Source of the DNA: Candidatus Providencia siddallii
GTDB taxonomy: Bacteria; Pseudomonadota; Gammaproteobacteria; Enterobacterales; Enterobacteriaceae
Reading direction: 5' to 3'
DNA length: 64,000 bases
NCBI GenBank assembly: GCA_001457715.1
Contig: CVRF01000003.1
Span: 310,001-374,000, forward strand
The notes under the pieces were generated by a model. It did not search any database. It was not told the origin of the DNA and saw only the letters and a list, made by a program, of their open reading frames with translations. Positions 24,906 through 35,931 of the stretch are shown in pieces (position 1 is the stretch's first letter; each line of letters starts with the position of its first letter). A program made the position numbers and the translations under genes.

Positions 24906-26498
24906 ATGGAACCATTCCGTCCTATTCGTCGAGCCTTATTTAGTGTTTATGATAAAAATGAGATTTTAAAATTCGCTAAAAGTCTTTTCAAGAAAGGGAT
25001 TGAAATTATATCTACCGGTAAAACAGCTAAATTTTTAATTAATGCTGGCATTGAAATAATAGATATTTCAAAATATACAGGATTTCCTGAAATGATGGAA
25101 GGTCGAATAAAAACATTACATTTAAAATTATATGGTGGAATTTTAGGACGCCGTGGAAAAGATGATGACGTAATGAAATTACATAATATGCCACCTATAG
25201 ATATAGTTGTTGTTAATTTATATCCATTTGCTGATACAATAAAAAATCCTAATTGCAATATTAAAGATGCTTTTAAAAATATTGATATAGGTGGAAACTC
25301 TATTATACGAGCAGCTGCAAAAAATTATAATGATGTAGCAATTGTTATTGATAATAAAGATTTTGATCTTATTATAAAAGAAATGGATAATAATAAAAAT
25401 TCATTAAGTTTATCAACGCGATTTAATTTAGCAATTAAAGCTTTTGAATACACTGCGTCTTATGATGATGTAATATCAACTTATTTAAATAAACTAGTCA
25501 ATTTTTATAACAAAAATACAAATAAAATTTGTAACAATTTTCCTCAAACACTAAATCTAAATTTTACTAAAAAACAAGATTTACGTTATGGTGAAAATAA
25601 TCATCAACAAGCATCGTTTTATTTAGAAAAAAATTCAAAAGAAACATCAATTGCAACATCAAAACAAATCCAAGGTAAAATGTTATCATATAACAACGTC
25701 GTAGACGCAGACACAGCTTTTGAGTGTGTAAAATTATTCAATAATCCGGCTTGTGTTATTGTTAAACATTCAAATCCATGCGGTGTTTCTGAATCAGATA
25801 ATATTTATAATGCTTATAATAATGCATTAAAAGCAGATCCAATCTCAGCATTTGGGGGGATAATAGCTTTTAATCGCAAATTAGATAAATTAACTTCAGA
25901 ATTAATTATTAAACATAAATTCATTGAAGTTATTATTGCACCTTCTATTGATAATAATGCTATACAAATTTTTTTAAAAAAACAAAAAATTCGTTTATTG
26001 ATTTGCGGAGAATTAAATAATTATATTAATAACAACTTAAATTATAAAAGTATAAATGGTGGTTTATTAGTTCAAGATTGCGATCTTTTTAAAATTAAAG
26101 ATATTGATTTATCTGTTGTAACTAAGCGACAACCAACAGAAAACGAATTAAAAAGTGCATTATTTTCTTGGAAAATAGTTAGATTTGTAAAATCTAATGC
26201 TGTTGTATACGCAAAAAATAATATAACCATTGCTATAGGTAGTGGTCAAACAAGTCGAGTATATTCAGTAAAATTAGCTAATTTTAAAGCCAAATCAGAA
26301 AATCTAGAAACGAATGGATGTGTAATGGCATCTGATGCATTTTTCCCATTTCGTGATTGTATAGATATAGCTGCTAATATTGGTATAAGTTGTATCATAC
26401 AACCTGGTGGATCAATAAAAGATAACGATATTATTGATGCCGCTAATGAATATAATATTGCTATGATTTTTACAAAAATTCGTTATTTACGTCATTAA
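24906..26498 (+). CDS. purH: Bifunctional AICAR transformylase / IMP cyclohydrolase
   Basis: PurH performs the last two steps of IMP synthesis. The ATG at 24906 gives 530 residues (529 in E. coli) and sits about 10 bases after AAAGG; a GTG at 24897 is the less likely alternative. The N-terminal cyclohydrolase domain (about 1-200) has RRALFSVYDK, YTGFPEMMEGRIKTLH, GGILGRRGKDDD and NLYPFADT. The transformylase domain has LRYGENNHQQASFYL, CVIVKHSNPCGV (catalytic Lys-His), FGGIIAFNR and SDAFFPFRDCIDIAA, then IQPGGSIKD. purD follows after 18 bases, as in the E. coli purHD operon. Confidence 0.97.
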   Translation: MEPFRPIRRALFSVYDKNEILKFAKSLFKKGIEIISTGKTAKFLINAGIEIIDISKYTGFPEMMEGRIKTLHLKLYGGILGRRGKDDDVMKLHNMPPIDIVVVNLYPFADTIKNPNCNIKDAFKNIDIGGNSIIRAAAKNYNDVAIVIDNKDFDLIIKEMDNNKNSLSLSTRFNLAIKAFEYTASYDDVISTYLNKLVNFYNKNTNKICNNFPQTLNLNFTKKQDLRYGENNHQQASFYLEKNSKETSIATSKQIQGKMLSYNNVVDADTAFECVKLFNNPACVIVKHSNPCGVSESDNIYNAYNNALKADPISAFGGIIAFNRKLDKLTSELIIKHKFIEVIIAPSIDNNAIQIFLKKQKIRLLICGELNNYINNNLNYKSINGGLLVQDCDLFKIKDIDLSVVTKRQPTENELKSALFSWKIVRFVKSNAVVYAKNNITIAIGSGQTSRVYSVKLANFKAKSENLETNGCVMASDAFFPFRDCIDIAANIGISCIIQPGGSIKDNDIIDAANEYNIAMIFTKIRYLRH

Positions 26499-26516
26499 TT
26501 TTTATAAGAGATATAA

Positions 26517-27800
26517 ATGAACATATTAATCATTGGTAGCGGTGGTCGTGAACATGCAATTGCATGGAAAATATCAAAATCTTTATTAACAAATAAAATT
26601 TATATAGCTCCAGGTAATGCAGGAACAGAATTAGAACCAGCATTAAATAATGTTAATATTTCTATAATAGATATTGATAAATTATTAAGCTTTGCTAAAA
26701 AAAAATGTATTGATTTAACAATTGTAGGTCCAGAGACTCCATTAGTAATTGGTATTGTTGATGCATTTAAAAAAGCTAATTTAACTATTTTTGGTCCAAA
26801 TCAAAGAGCAGCTCAAATTGAGGGATCAAAATCCTTTGCAAAAGATTTTTTAGTTAGAAATAATATACCAACAGCAAATTATAAAAGTTTCACAGAAATA
26901 AAATCAGCTTTAAATTACATAAAAAATATTAATATGCCAATCGTAATTAAAGCAGATGGTTTAGCATCAGGAAAAGGTGTAATTATAACTAAAACTTTAG
27001 AAAAAGCTAAAACCATTATATTAAATATGCTTTCAGGTAATTTATTTGGTAATGCTGGAAAATGTATTATTATTGAAGAATTTCTTGAGGGAGAAGAAGT
27101 AAGCTTTACTGTAATGGTTGATGGTGAAAATATAATACCACTAGCAACAAGTCAAGACTATAAACGTGTCGGCGATGGTGATACTGGAGCTAACACTGGA
27201 GGAATGGGTGCTTGTTCTCCAGCTCTTATCGTTAATAAGATAATACATCAACGAATTATGGAAGAAATAATTGAGCCAACAGTTAAATATATGAATCAAG
27301 AAGGTAATAATTACCAAGGGTTTTTATATGCAGGAATAATTATTGATAAGCTAGGAAACCCAAAAGTTATTGAGTTTAATTGTCGTCTTGGTGACCCTGA
27401 AACACAACCAATCATGTTACGATTACAATCTGATTTTTTAAGTTTATGTATTGCTGGGGCAACTGGTAATCTTAAGAAAAAAATACCATTATGGAATAAA
27501 CAAACTGCATTAGGAGTAATAATGGCCACAAAAAATTATCCTGGTAATTATAATAAAAGTAATATAATTCATGGTTTACCAATAAAAGAAACTTTTGATA
27601 CTAAAATTTTTTATGCAAATACTATTATAAAAAACAATAAAATAATCACTTCTGGTGGTCGTGTTATTTGTGTTACTACATTAGGAGAAAATATCATTCA
27701 AGCACAAAAAAAAGCATATGAAATTACAAAAAAAATTTTTTGGAAAAATAGTTTTTACAGATACGATATAGGATATCGTGACGCATCACGTTTAAAATAA
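26517..27800 (+). CDS. purD: Phosphoribosylamine-glycine ligase (GAR synthetase)
   Basis: The 427-residue ATP-grasp enzyme joins glycine to phosphoribosylamine, the second step of de novo purine synthesis. The start MNILIIGSGGREHAIAWKI, VVIKADGLASGKGVII (ATP-grasp), EEFLEGEEVSFTVMVDG, HTGG-like GANTGGMGACSPA and EFNCRLGDPETQPIM are all present. A good AGAGAT lies upstream of the ATG. With purH here and purL at 42.5 kb it shows that purine synthesis is kept. Confidence 0.97.
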   Translation: MNILIIGSGGREHAIAWKISKSLLTNKIYIAPGNAGTELEPALNNVNISIIDIDKLLSFAKKKCIDLTIVGPETPLVIGIVDAFKKANLTIFGPNQRAAQIEGSKSFAKDFLVRNNIPTANYKSFTEIKSALNYIKNINMPIVIKADGLASGKGVIITKTLEKAKTIILNMLSGNLFGNAGKCIIIEEFLEGEEVSFTVMVDGENIIPLATSQDYKRVGDGDTGANTGGMGACSPALIVNKIIHQRIMEEIIEPTVKYMNQEGNNYQGFLYAGIIIDKLGNPKVIEFNCRLGDPETQPIMLRLQSDFLSLCIAGATGNLKKKIPLWNKQTALGVIMATKNYPGNYNKSNIIHGLPIKETFDTKIFYANTIIKNNKIITSGGRVICVTTLGENIIQAQKKAYEITKKIFWKNSFYRYDIGYRDASRLK

Positions 27801-28131
27801 AATATAATATACCAACATATTTTTTAACAGATTATTTTTTAACATCTGATATATAAAAAATTTTAAATATCTTTAATAAATTTTAAATAAATTATCTTAT
27901 ATAAAATAAAATAAATAATTTATTTAATAAAATTAAAAATTTAAACTCATTTATAGATTAATAAAATATACAATTATTCACATATAAATAATTGTATATT
28001 TTTATAAAATTATTATTAATTGATATATTATTACTTTTAATATATTATAATAAATATTATATAGATTCAATCTAGTTGTAATAAATTACATCATTATTAC
28101 TATTTAATGTATCGATTTTTAGAGAAAAAAA
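27801..28131. other. Spacer between purD and rplY
   Basis: These 331 bases have no gene. Near 27829-27849 CAGAT...ATCTG forms a small stem that may end purHD transcription, with T runs around it. The rest is A/T-rich, and AGAGAAA precedes rplY. Confidence 0.45.
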
Positions 28132-28416
28132 ATGTTAACAATTAACACAATTGAACGTAATAAATTAGGAAAACGAAATAGTCGTAAATTACGTAGAAAT
28201 AATAAAATTCCAGCTGTTCTGTATAAAAATAAAGAAAACCCTATTCACATTACATTAATTCATGATGAAATAATAAATAAAAAAAATAAAAAAGATTTTT
28301 TTGAACCTCTTAATTTAATTGTTAATAATAAAAAAATTAAAGCAAAAATTAAAGAAATTCAATATCATCCATTTAAACCTAAATTAATACACATTGATTT
28401 TATAATTATTAATTAA
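28132..28416 (+). CDS. rplY: 50S ribosomal protein L25
   Basis: The 94-residue protein is the length of E. coli L25, the short 5S-rRNA-binding form. It is recognisable by LTINTIERNKLGKRNSRKLRRNNKIPAVLY at the start and IQYHPFKPKLIHIDFIIIN at the end (E. coli VQRHPYKPKLQHIDFVRA). Many positions have moved to Lys, Asn and Ile, as expected under strong A/T pressure. It stands alone. Confidence 0.93.
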   Translation: MLTINTIERNKLGKRNSRKLRRNNKIPAVLYKNKENPIHITLIHDEIINKKNKKDFFEPLNLIVNNKKIKAKIKEIQYHPFKPKLIHIDFIIIN

Positions 28417-28437
28417 CATAAAATATTTATATAATCT

Positions 28438-28459
28438 AAATAAATAAATTTATTTATTT
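28438..28459 (+). terminator. Palindrome after rplY
   Basis: AAATAAATAAA and TTTATTTATTT form a perfect 22-base palindrome 22 bases past the rplY stop, followed by T and A runs. In such A/T-rich sequence short palindromes arise easily, so this is only a possible terminator. The remaining spacer to bioH (28460-28720) holds nothing else that I can support. Confidence 0.3.
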
Positions 28460-28720
28460 TAAAAATATAAATGTTTATGTTTTATTTCATAATAATTATT
28501 ATTTAGTACAATATAAGATTATGTTTTTAAAAATTATATCTGAGTAATTTTTAATAATTAAATTATTATAGCTATATTTTATCTTATGAAAAAAATATAA
28601 GTTTTTTTTTAAAAAATACGAATTATTATTAATATAATATTAATGCTAATTAAATTATTTATATTAATAAATATATTATAAATTATAAATAGTATTTATA
28701 CTATAAATAAATATATCTTC

Positions 28721-29485
28721 TTAAATATAATCATAAATATATCTACAAAACTCATCAGGATGAGATATAAATGGTGCATGTGCACTATTACGCATAATAA
28801 TTGATAATGAATTTGGATATAATTTATCTAATAATAATGATACTTTACGAGGTACTAAGTTGTCTAAATAACCATAAACTCTTAAAAAAGGAATAGATAA
28901 ATTTTTTAATTCATCACGAAGATCTTCAGTTCTTAATAATGTTAAACCTAAATTTAAAATTTCTATTTTAGGAACTTGTTGTTTAAGTATTAAATTCTTA
29001 AGAAAAATAAAATCATTTCGTGATGTTTTAGTTCCTAACGTTTGCAAAATTAAAAATTGCTCAGCTGTTCGCTGAAAATTATTTACTAACTTATACTCAA
29101 AATTAAATAAAACTTTTTTAGAAATACCTGGCCATCCATAATTATCGGCTACAAAATAAGGTGAAGAGGCTACAGTTATAAGTCCAATAACTTCTTGAGG
29201 ATGATCAAGAGCAATACGAGATGCAACTAAACCACCTAACGACCAACCAAGCCAAATAGAATTTTTTGGAGCGTTTTCCCAAATAATATCAGCTATAGAT
29301 TTTATATTTGTTGGAACAATATCACGATTTTTACCATAACCTGGTAAATCAACAAGATAAATACGAAATTTATCTAATATTTTTGGAATAATAGTATTCC
29401 AAACTTGAGAAGTTAATCCCCATCCATGTAATAAAACAATATTTTTAGATCCTTTACCTAAAATTTTCCAATATAATTTTGACAT
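28721..29485 (-). CDS. bioH: Pimeloyl-ACP methyl ester carboxylesterase BioH
   Basis: BioH removes the methyl ester from pimeloyl-ACP, releasing the pimeloyl chain for biotin synthesis. The 254-residue alpha/beta hydrolase (256 in E. coli) has the catalytic Ser82 in GWSLGG, the Asp in GYLDNLVPRK and the His in NSAHAPFISHP. VLLHGWGLTSQVW forms the oxyanion region. The close match to E. coli BioH throughout separates it from other hydrolases. It stands alone between rplY and recB. Keeping it suggests that biotin is still made, which with ribB supports a vitamin-provisioning role. Confidence 0.94.
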   Translation of the reverse strand: MSKLYWKILGKGSKNIVLLHGWGLTSQVWNTIIPKILDKFRIYLVDLPGYGKNRDIVPTNIKSIADIIWENAPKNSIWLGWSLGGLVASRIALDHPQEVIGLITVASSPYFVADNYGWPGISKKVLFNFEYKLVNNFQRTAEQFLILQTLGTKTSRNDFIFLKNLILKQQVPKIEILNLGLTLLRTEDLRDELKNLSIPFLRVYGYLDNLVPRKVSLLLDKLYPNSLSIIMRNSAHAPFISHPDEFCRYIYDYI

Positions 29486-30061
29486 AAATATTTTTCAATT
29501 TTTGAAATAAAATTATCTATAATAAATCATAGTTTTATATAGTTCTTTTTGAAAATATTTTTTAAATATTAATAATAAATTATTTTTTTTGATGTCTAAC
29601 ATTAATTAAATCGATCAAAAAAAAAACAAAATTGTTTTTTATTATAAAATATTTTACTATATTTAGTAATGATTATATTATTTTTATAATAAACTGTATA
29701 AACTATTTTATTTTAAAATTTATACATCAAACTAGAATACATAACTAACAAAACAAATATATATATTCTTACAATGAATGATTTATTTACATTAACTGTA
29801 ATATAGATGTAACTATTATATTATATATAATATTACACTATTAAAAATTAACTAATTTAAAATTAAATAACACTTAGTAATTTTTATTTATAATGCAATA
29901 GTATTAAAAACCTAAATTTTTATTAAAGATATTATATATTAATTTTTTATTAAAAATTAATATATTTTACGATTTATAAATTAAAATTATAGTTTTAAAA
30001 TAACCAATTAATTTATATCTTAAACATAAATCTACACGATATATTAAAATTATAATTTATT
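29486..30061. other. Spacer between bioH and recB
   Basis: This is 576 A/T-rich bases. In E. coli recD overlaps the end of recB; nothing like recD remains here. No RNA gene seen. Confidence 0.6.
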
Positions 30062-33000
30062 TTAAAATAATTTATCAAATTCTTGAATAAACTCAAAAGA
30101 AGGACAATAAAAAAAGATTCCATTTTTAGAATCTATATTTTCCATACCTCTTAAGAATAAATAATAAACACCCCCAAAATGGATCCTATAATCATAATTC
30201 TGGATTTTTTGTTTTAAATAACGATGTATAGCAATTGTATAAAGTTGATATTGCAAATCATATCTATGATTAATCATAGATTTTTTTATAGATGTTAATA
30301 TATAAAAAGAAGAATCCTCACCAAGATAATTTGATTTATAATCTAGTAAATAAAATTTATTATTCCAAAAAAAAACTAAATCTATAAATCCTTTTAATAT
30401 TCCATAAATATTTTTAAAAATTAACGGGTTACATTGTTGTGATAATGGATCATATTTATTAATAATATTATTAATATCTTTTGATTTTAAAAATTTTTTA
30501 ATAGGTAAATAAAATTCTAATTCATTAAAAATATCTTGTTTTTTTAAAACAGACAAACATAAACCATTGTTATTTAAACGAATATTAACAATTATATATA
30601 ACCATTCTTGTATAAAATTAGCCAATTTTTCATTAAAACCATAAAAAACTAATCGTTTTTTTAACCATTTTAAAGATGTTTTTGTAGAAAAATCAATTTT
30701 TTCCATTAAATGGTGTAAAAAAATTCCAGGTATATTTCCAACAGGAAATTGATGAATTGTTTGTATTGTTTTAACATTTTGACTTAAAAAATCAAAATTT
30801 TGTTTATTATTTATATTACAATTTAATGATAAATCAAAAAATTGTGTTAATGAAATTCTTTGATTATTTTTTTTTAAATTTATATCAATATCTTTTAAAT
30901 TAGAAAAACTTATAATTTTCCAATTATCATCTAAATCACGAAAAGATTTTCTAGCTAAAAGAATTTTTTTATTTTTTTTCTCTATAAATCTTTTTTTAAA
31001 GTTTAATAAATTAATTAAAATAATTTCTATATTTTCATTTGAAATTTCTTCTAACATTTTCTTTAAAAAAAGAGAATCACCAATTTGCTTTTTTTGCAAT
31101 AAATACCCTAAAGCAGATAAATGAATATCTGTATTACTACTTTTTTTTCTGTTATTCTTAACTAATGGTGCTACACCTATACTACAATGATACATTGCAC
31201 GTGTTAACGCAACATATAATAACCTTAAGTCCTCTGCTAATCTCTCTTCATCAGCTAAAGATAATGTTTTTTCACTATTAAATAAATCTATTTTTAAAGA
31301 AAAATTTTTACGATCATGATATAAACTCTTTGTTTGACATAAAAAATTACTTGCAAATGGAAGCCAAACTATTTTATATTCTAATCCTTTAGATTTATGT
31401 ATAGTATTAATTTGTACTAAATTTTTATCACTTTCAAGACGAATTTGTTGATTATTTAATTGTTTATCTGAATTAATTATTTGTCGAGATAACCACCGAA
31501 TAAGAGCATTTTTACTATAAAATTCCAAAGAATTCTCTTGTAACAATTCAGAAATATGTATAATATTCGTCATTCTCCTTTCACCATCTATATTAGATAA
31601 TAAAATTTCTGCAATTCGTCTTTTATGAATTAAAGTGCGTAACATGGACAAAACACCATATTTAGTCCAAATAAAATTATAATTAAAAAATTCATTAATC
31701 AATCTATTAGATATAGATTCATCATGATTAAAATATTCTATATCTTTAATATTTAAACCTAAAATACTAGAAGCCAAAGCGGTGCGTAATAAATATTTAT
31801 TTTTAGGATTTATTATAGCTTGTAAAATCCATAATAAATCTTTAGCTTCTTGAGTTGAAAATACATTTTCTTGATTAGATTGAAACACAGAAGAAATATT
31901 AACTTTATTTAATGCATTACGTATTAATTTCGCTTCACGATGACTTCTTACCAATACTGTAATATCGGAAGCTACAACAACCGAGCGTTGATTTTTATCA
32001 TCTAAAAAATAAGTAGTTCCATTTAAACCACCTAATAAATACTCTAAAATTTTATCAGCACATTGAGTACTAATGATATATTCATATTCAAAAACAGAAA
32101 TCATTTCTATATCAGAATACCAAAAAATAAATGCTTTAACTTCTTTACCGTTATGAATTAATTTTTTATCCATATTTTTTTGTGCAAAATTTGTAGGATA
32201 AAATTTAATTTCTTTAAAAATAAATGGATCTTCACAACGACTAAAAATATAATTTATTGCTTCAACTAATCCCTTTGTTGAACGATAATTAGTATCTAAC
32301 GTATAAAAATAGTTAATATGTTTTTTAACACTGATATATGCAAATATATTTGCACCACGAAATGAATAAATTGCTTGTTTAGGATCACCTATAAATAATA
32401 ATGCAGTATTACTAAATCCTTGATATATTTGATTAAAAATCTGATATTGATTAAGATCAGTATCTTGAAATTCATCAATCATAGCTACAGGAAATCGAGT
32501 ATTAATTAAACGTGCCAAAACTCTTTTATTATCTTTATTCAAAGCAGAGTTTAAATTAATTAATAAATCATCAAAACCTATTAATCTTAATTTAGATTTC
32601 TCACGAGCAATAGTTTGTTTAATCTGTTTTACTGCCATTGGAATTACTATATCTTTAATACTAAAAGATTCTGTTAACAGTTTTTCTATTTCTTGAAAAA
32701 CAATATGTTTAGGACAAATACCGTTCTTTGATTTTTCATTTAAATTATTTTGAGAAAATCTAATAAGTTCTTTAGGTAAAAAGTAATTTTCTGTTTTTTG
32801 TTTTGCCCATTCATTAATTTTTATCAACCAAAAAGTCAAAAATCTTTTGTTATATATACGTTTATCAACATCTGAATTTATAATAATTTTTTTAAAATCA
32901 CCTACGTTTATTAACCATAATGATTTTATATTTTTAATAAGTTCAATTAAACGATTGTGACGATTTTCTAATGTTTCTTGATCTTTAGGTAAGTTTATAA

Positions 33001-33640
33001 TTAATGGGATTTCAGATTGAAGAAATGGATGTATTTCAGTTAATAAATCTTCTGGAGAACTCCATTCTGATTGAATTACTTTAGTAATAGAGTAATTAAG
33101 ATTATAAAAATTTAATCGCCAAAAATCAGCAGCAGCTTGTTTTTGAATTAAATATTCATTTTGTATTATAGTTTGTTCAAATAAAGATTGGGTTTCAAAT
33201 GCATAAAATGTTAAAATTCGTTGACAAAAACTATGAATAGTATATATAGATATTTCATCTATTGAACGGTTTGCTATAATTAATAAATTTATAGCAGACT
33301 CTGTTCTATGTTGTTGTAATAATTTATTTAATAAAACTAAATATTCTTGTTTATCTTCAAAACCAACACCATTGTTTAAACAAACGAAATACATTTCACG
33401 TATTCGTTGTCGAATACGTCTACGGAGTTCAATTGTTGCAGATTCTGTAAATGTAACAATTAAAATCTTTTCAACACTAAGAGGTTTAGATATATTATCA
33501 TCTATACTTAATCCTAATAAAAGACGTAAATATAATACCTCTATTATATAAGTTTTACCTGTACCAGCAGATGCTTCTATTAACCTTTTTCCTTTTATAG
33601 GAAAAGAAAATATATTTAATAACTGTAAAATTGTTTGCAT
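30062..33640 (-). CDS. recB: Exodeoxyribonuclease V beta subunit RecB
   Basis: The 1192-residue protein is full length (1180 in E. coli). The N-terminal helicase has RLIEASAGTGKTYIIEVLYLRL (Walker A), LIVTFTESATIELRRRIRQR, AMIDEFQDTDLNQYQIF (Walker B), FIGDPKQAIYSFRGANIF, LDTNYRST and NTIHKSKGLEYKIVWLPF. The C-terminal nuclease keeps its metal ligands in GFIDLVFFW (Asp) and LLDYKSNYLGED (Asp and Lys), at about residues 1075-1100. In E. coli RecB works with RecC and RecD to process double-strand ends. The ancestral neighbours ptrA and recD are absent here. No frameshift is seen over 3.6 kb, so it is probably functional, either with recC elsewhere or alone. Confidence 0.96.
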   Translation of the reverse strand: MQTILQLLNIFSFPIKGKRLIEASAGTGKTYIIEVLYLRLLLGLSIDDNISKPLSVEKILIVTFTESATIELRRRIRQRIREMYFVCLNNGVGFEDKQEYLVLLNKLLQQHRTESAINLLIIANRSIDEISIYTIHSFCQRILTFYAFETQSLFEQTIIQNEYLIQKQAAADFWRLNFYNLNYSITKVIQSEWSSPEDLLTEIHPFLQSEIPLIINLPKDQETLENRHNRLIELIKNIKSLWLINVGDFKKIIINSDVDKRIYNKRFLTFWLIKINEWAKQKTENYFLPKELIRFSQNNLNEKSKNGICPKHIVFQEIEKLLTESFSIKDIVIPMAVKQIKQTIAREKSKLRLIGFDDLLINLNSALNKDNKRVLARLINTRFPVAMIDEFQDTDLNQYQIFNQIYQGFSNTALLFIGDPKQAIYSFRGANIFAYISVKKHINYFYTLDTNYRSTKGLVEAINYIFSRCEDPFIFKEIKFYPTNFAQKNMDKKLIHNGKEVKAFIFWYSDIEMISVFEYEYIISTQCADKILEYLLGGLNGTTYFLDDKNQRSVVVASDITVLVRSHREAKLIRNALNKVNISSVFQSNQENVFSTQEAKDLLWILQAIINPKNKYLLRTALASSILGLNIKDIEYFNHDESISNRLINEFFNYNFIWTKYGVLSMLRTLIHKRRIAEILLSNIDGERRMTNIIHISELLQENSLEFYSKNALIRWLSRQIINSDKQLNNQQIRLESDKNLVQINTIHKSKGLEYKIVWLPFASNFLCQTKSLYHDRKNFSLKIDLFNSEKTLSLADEERLAEDLRLLYVALTRAMYHCSIGVAPLVKNNRKKSSNTDIHLSALGYLLQKKQIGDSLFLKKMLEEISNENIEIILINLLNFKKRFIEKKNKKILLARKSFRDLDDNWKIISFSNLKDIDINLKKNNQRISLTQFFDLSLNCNINNKQNFDFLSQNVKTIQTIHQFPVGNIPGIFLHHLMEKIDFSTKTSLKWLKKRLVFYGFNEKLANFIQEWLYIIVNIRLNNNGLCLSVLKKQDIFNELEFYLPIKKFLKSKDINNIINKYDPLSQQCNPLIFKNIYGILKGFIDLVFFWNNKFYLLDYKSNYLGEDSSFYILTSIKKSMINHRYDLQYQLYTIAIHRYLKQKIQNYDYRIHFGGVYYLFLRGMENIDSKNGIFFYCPSFEFIQEFDKLF

Positions 33641-34282
33641 ATTATATATTTTAATATTTATAAAATATTAATTACTGTAATTTAACTATTTTAAATAAAT
33701 TTAATTAAAATTTAAAAAATAATTTATTTTTTTAAAATTAATATGATTATATTAATTATATAACCATATTAATTTATTTAAAACAAAAATCACATATTAA
33801 TTAAAAATTTATTTTTATTTTATATTATTTACTAAATAAAAAATAAATTATTTTTAAGTATTTATTTATAAAATATTGTTATTAATTTAGTTTGTTTATA
33901 TCTTATAAAAAAATAATTTTGTAAAATAAATACAATAAAAATTGTATCAAAAAATATTTATATAAAAATCTTTTATTAAAATAAATATTTTAATTAATTT
34001 AATTATAGAATAGTATTAATAATTATTATATATTAATATATAATAATTATATATAATTTATAGTATTAAAATACTATTTTATAAAAAAAATAAAATTAAA
34101 TGTATTAATAAACAATTATAGTAATTTATTTTAAATAAATAATAAAATATTATTTATATATAAAACTTATGTTATATAAATATTAATATTTTCATTTTTT
34201 CTTATACATTTAATTATTATTAAATTATTATTATATGATCTAATATAATTAATATAAAAATTAAAAAATCAAAATTTATAAT
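33641..34282. other. Gene-free spacer between recB and nlpD
   Basis: These 642 bases of A/T-rich sequence show no gene, RNA or recognisable remnant. The recB promoter must lie near its left end and the nlpD terminator near its right end; neither can be chosen by eye. Confidence 0.6.
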
Positions 34283-35317
34283 TTATCGTTTTGGTAAATA
34301 AAATAAAGGATTTACTGGTTTTCCTTTATAACGAATTTCAAAATGAAGTATAACAGATTTTGTATCTGTATTACCCATTGTAGCTATTTTTTGACCTTCA
34401 ATAACATCCTGTTGATCTTTTACAAAAAGTTTATCATTATGTGCATATGCACTTAAATATTCATTATTATGCTTTATAATTATAAGTTCTCCATATCCAC
34501 GTAATGTATTTCCAGCATATACAATTTTTCCTGACGAAGCAGCAAGCACTGGTTGTCCACGATATCCACTAATATCTATACCTTTATTTCCTCCTAAAAT
34601 ATCAGAAAAACCTTCAATTACTACTCCGTTAACAGGCCATCTCCATTTAATAAGTGAATTATTTAAAACCTTCCCAGTAGTAATTGCTAATATTTTTTTT
34701 GTTTGTTTTTTTTGTTGTATTATTTTTTTATTATTATTTTTTATATTTATATTTTCAGAATATGAATTATTTAATTTAAAATTCATATATTTTTGGTTAA
34801 AATTTAATCGATTTGTAAATAACTGATTATTTCGTTGTTTAAAATTATTAATATTTAACATTTGACCAACCTTTATATTATAAGGTTTTAAAATATTATT
34901 TTTACTCGCTAAATCATAAAAATTATTACCAGTTATATATGCAATATAAAATAATGTATCACCAGGTTTAACCTTATAAAAATTATCATAATAACTACCT
35001 TTATTAATTTTATTATAATCACGATTATAATTTACCTTATTGTTAATATTAGAAACAGTTGATGATTTAGTTAAATATTTTATATTTTTTGATAAATTAT
35101 TTTTTAAAATAGGTATTTTATTTTTTAATTTATAATTAGAATAATTTATTTTTTTTATATAATTTTTAGATTTATTAAAATTATTTTTTTTATTGAAAAT
35201 ATTAATAATAGGTTCATTAGGATGATATGGTGTAGAACATCCACAAATTAATAAATATATTGTAAATAAAAAAATAATTACTAATCTAACTGTGTTTATA
35301 TAACAAACTATTTTCAT
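34283..35317 (-). CDS. nlpD: NlpD, lipoprotein activator of the amidase AmiC
   Basis: NlpD activates AmiC to split septal peptidoglycan. I start at the ATG at 35317 (344 residues; GGA lies 8 bases upstream); an ATG at 35338 would add seven residues. A signal peptide ends in a lipobox with the acylated Cys in LLICGCS. A LysM domain (FYKVKPGDTLFYIAYITGN to IKVGQMLNI) binds the wall. A low-complexity Asn/Lys linker leads to the degenerate LytM domain with GGNKGIDISGYRGQPVLAAS and AYAHNDKLFVKDQQDVIEGQ, ending VNPLFYLPKR. As in other NlpD proteins the LytM zinc ligands are not all present, fitting an activator rather than an enzyme. The usual partner gene rpoS is not beside it. Confidence 0.93.
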   Translation of the reverse strand: MKIVCYINTVRLVIIFLFTIYLLICGCSTPYHPNEPIINIFNKKNNFNKSKNYIKKINYSNYKLKNKIPILKNNLSKNIKYLTKSSTVSNINNKVNYNRDYNKINKGSYYDNFYKVKPGDTLFYIAYITGNNFYDLASKNNILKPYNIKVGQMLNINNFKQRNNQLFTNRLNFNQKYMNFKLNNSYSENINIKNNNKKIIQQKKQTKKILAITTGKVLNNSLIKWRWPVNGVVIEGFSDILGGNKGIDISGYRGQPVLAASSGKIVYAGNTLRGYGELIIIKHNNEYLSAYAHNDKLFVKDQQDVIEGQKIATMGNTDTKSVILHFEIRYKGKPVNPLFYLPKR

Positions 35318-35931
35318 AGTATTTTCCAAGAAATACAAAATTAAACATAAAATTATATAAAATATACTATTTTAGTATAAAAACAAAACTTAAATAAACT
35401 ATAAATAATTTATTTATTATAATTAACTTATATCAACTTTCACATAAAATAAATTATCAATTTAACAATAAAAATCTTTTTATATAAATTTAAATTTTAT
35501 TAGTTTTTAAAAATTAATTTTATATTAATATAAAAGTAATTTTTATAATAATTAATTTTAACTATTGGTATAGTTTATTAAATAAAAATCTATCTAAATA
35601 AAACTAATAAAAATATTTAATATAATACTAATTAATAATTAATTATCAATAAAACTTAAATGATTAAAATAGTTTTTATATTAATTTTATATATAAAAAT
35701 TATAAATTATATTCAATTTATTTTAAATTTTAAATTTATAAATATCACTGTTATTAATTATTTTATTTTTAATAAAATAATTATTTATAAACATAAAAAA
35801 TAATATCTTAACCAAACAATTAAATTAATTTAATTGTTTAATATATTAAAACTAACTTATATAATTTATTATTTATTCAAATAAATACAATTTTATATAT
35901 TATGTATTAATTTAAAAATTATTTTATAAAT
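35318..35931. other. Gene-free spacer between nlpD and metG
   Basis: About 610 A/T-rich bases with no supportable gene or RNA. In the ancestral order pcm and surE precede nlpD; no trace of either is visible. Confidence 0.6.
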
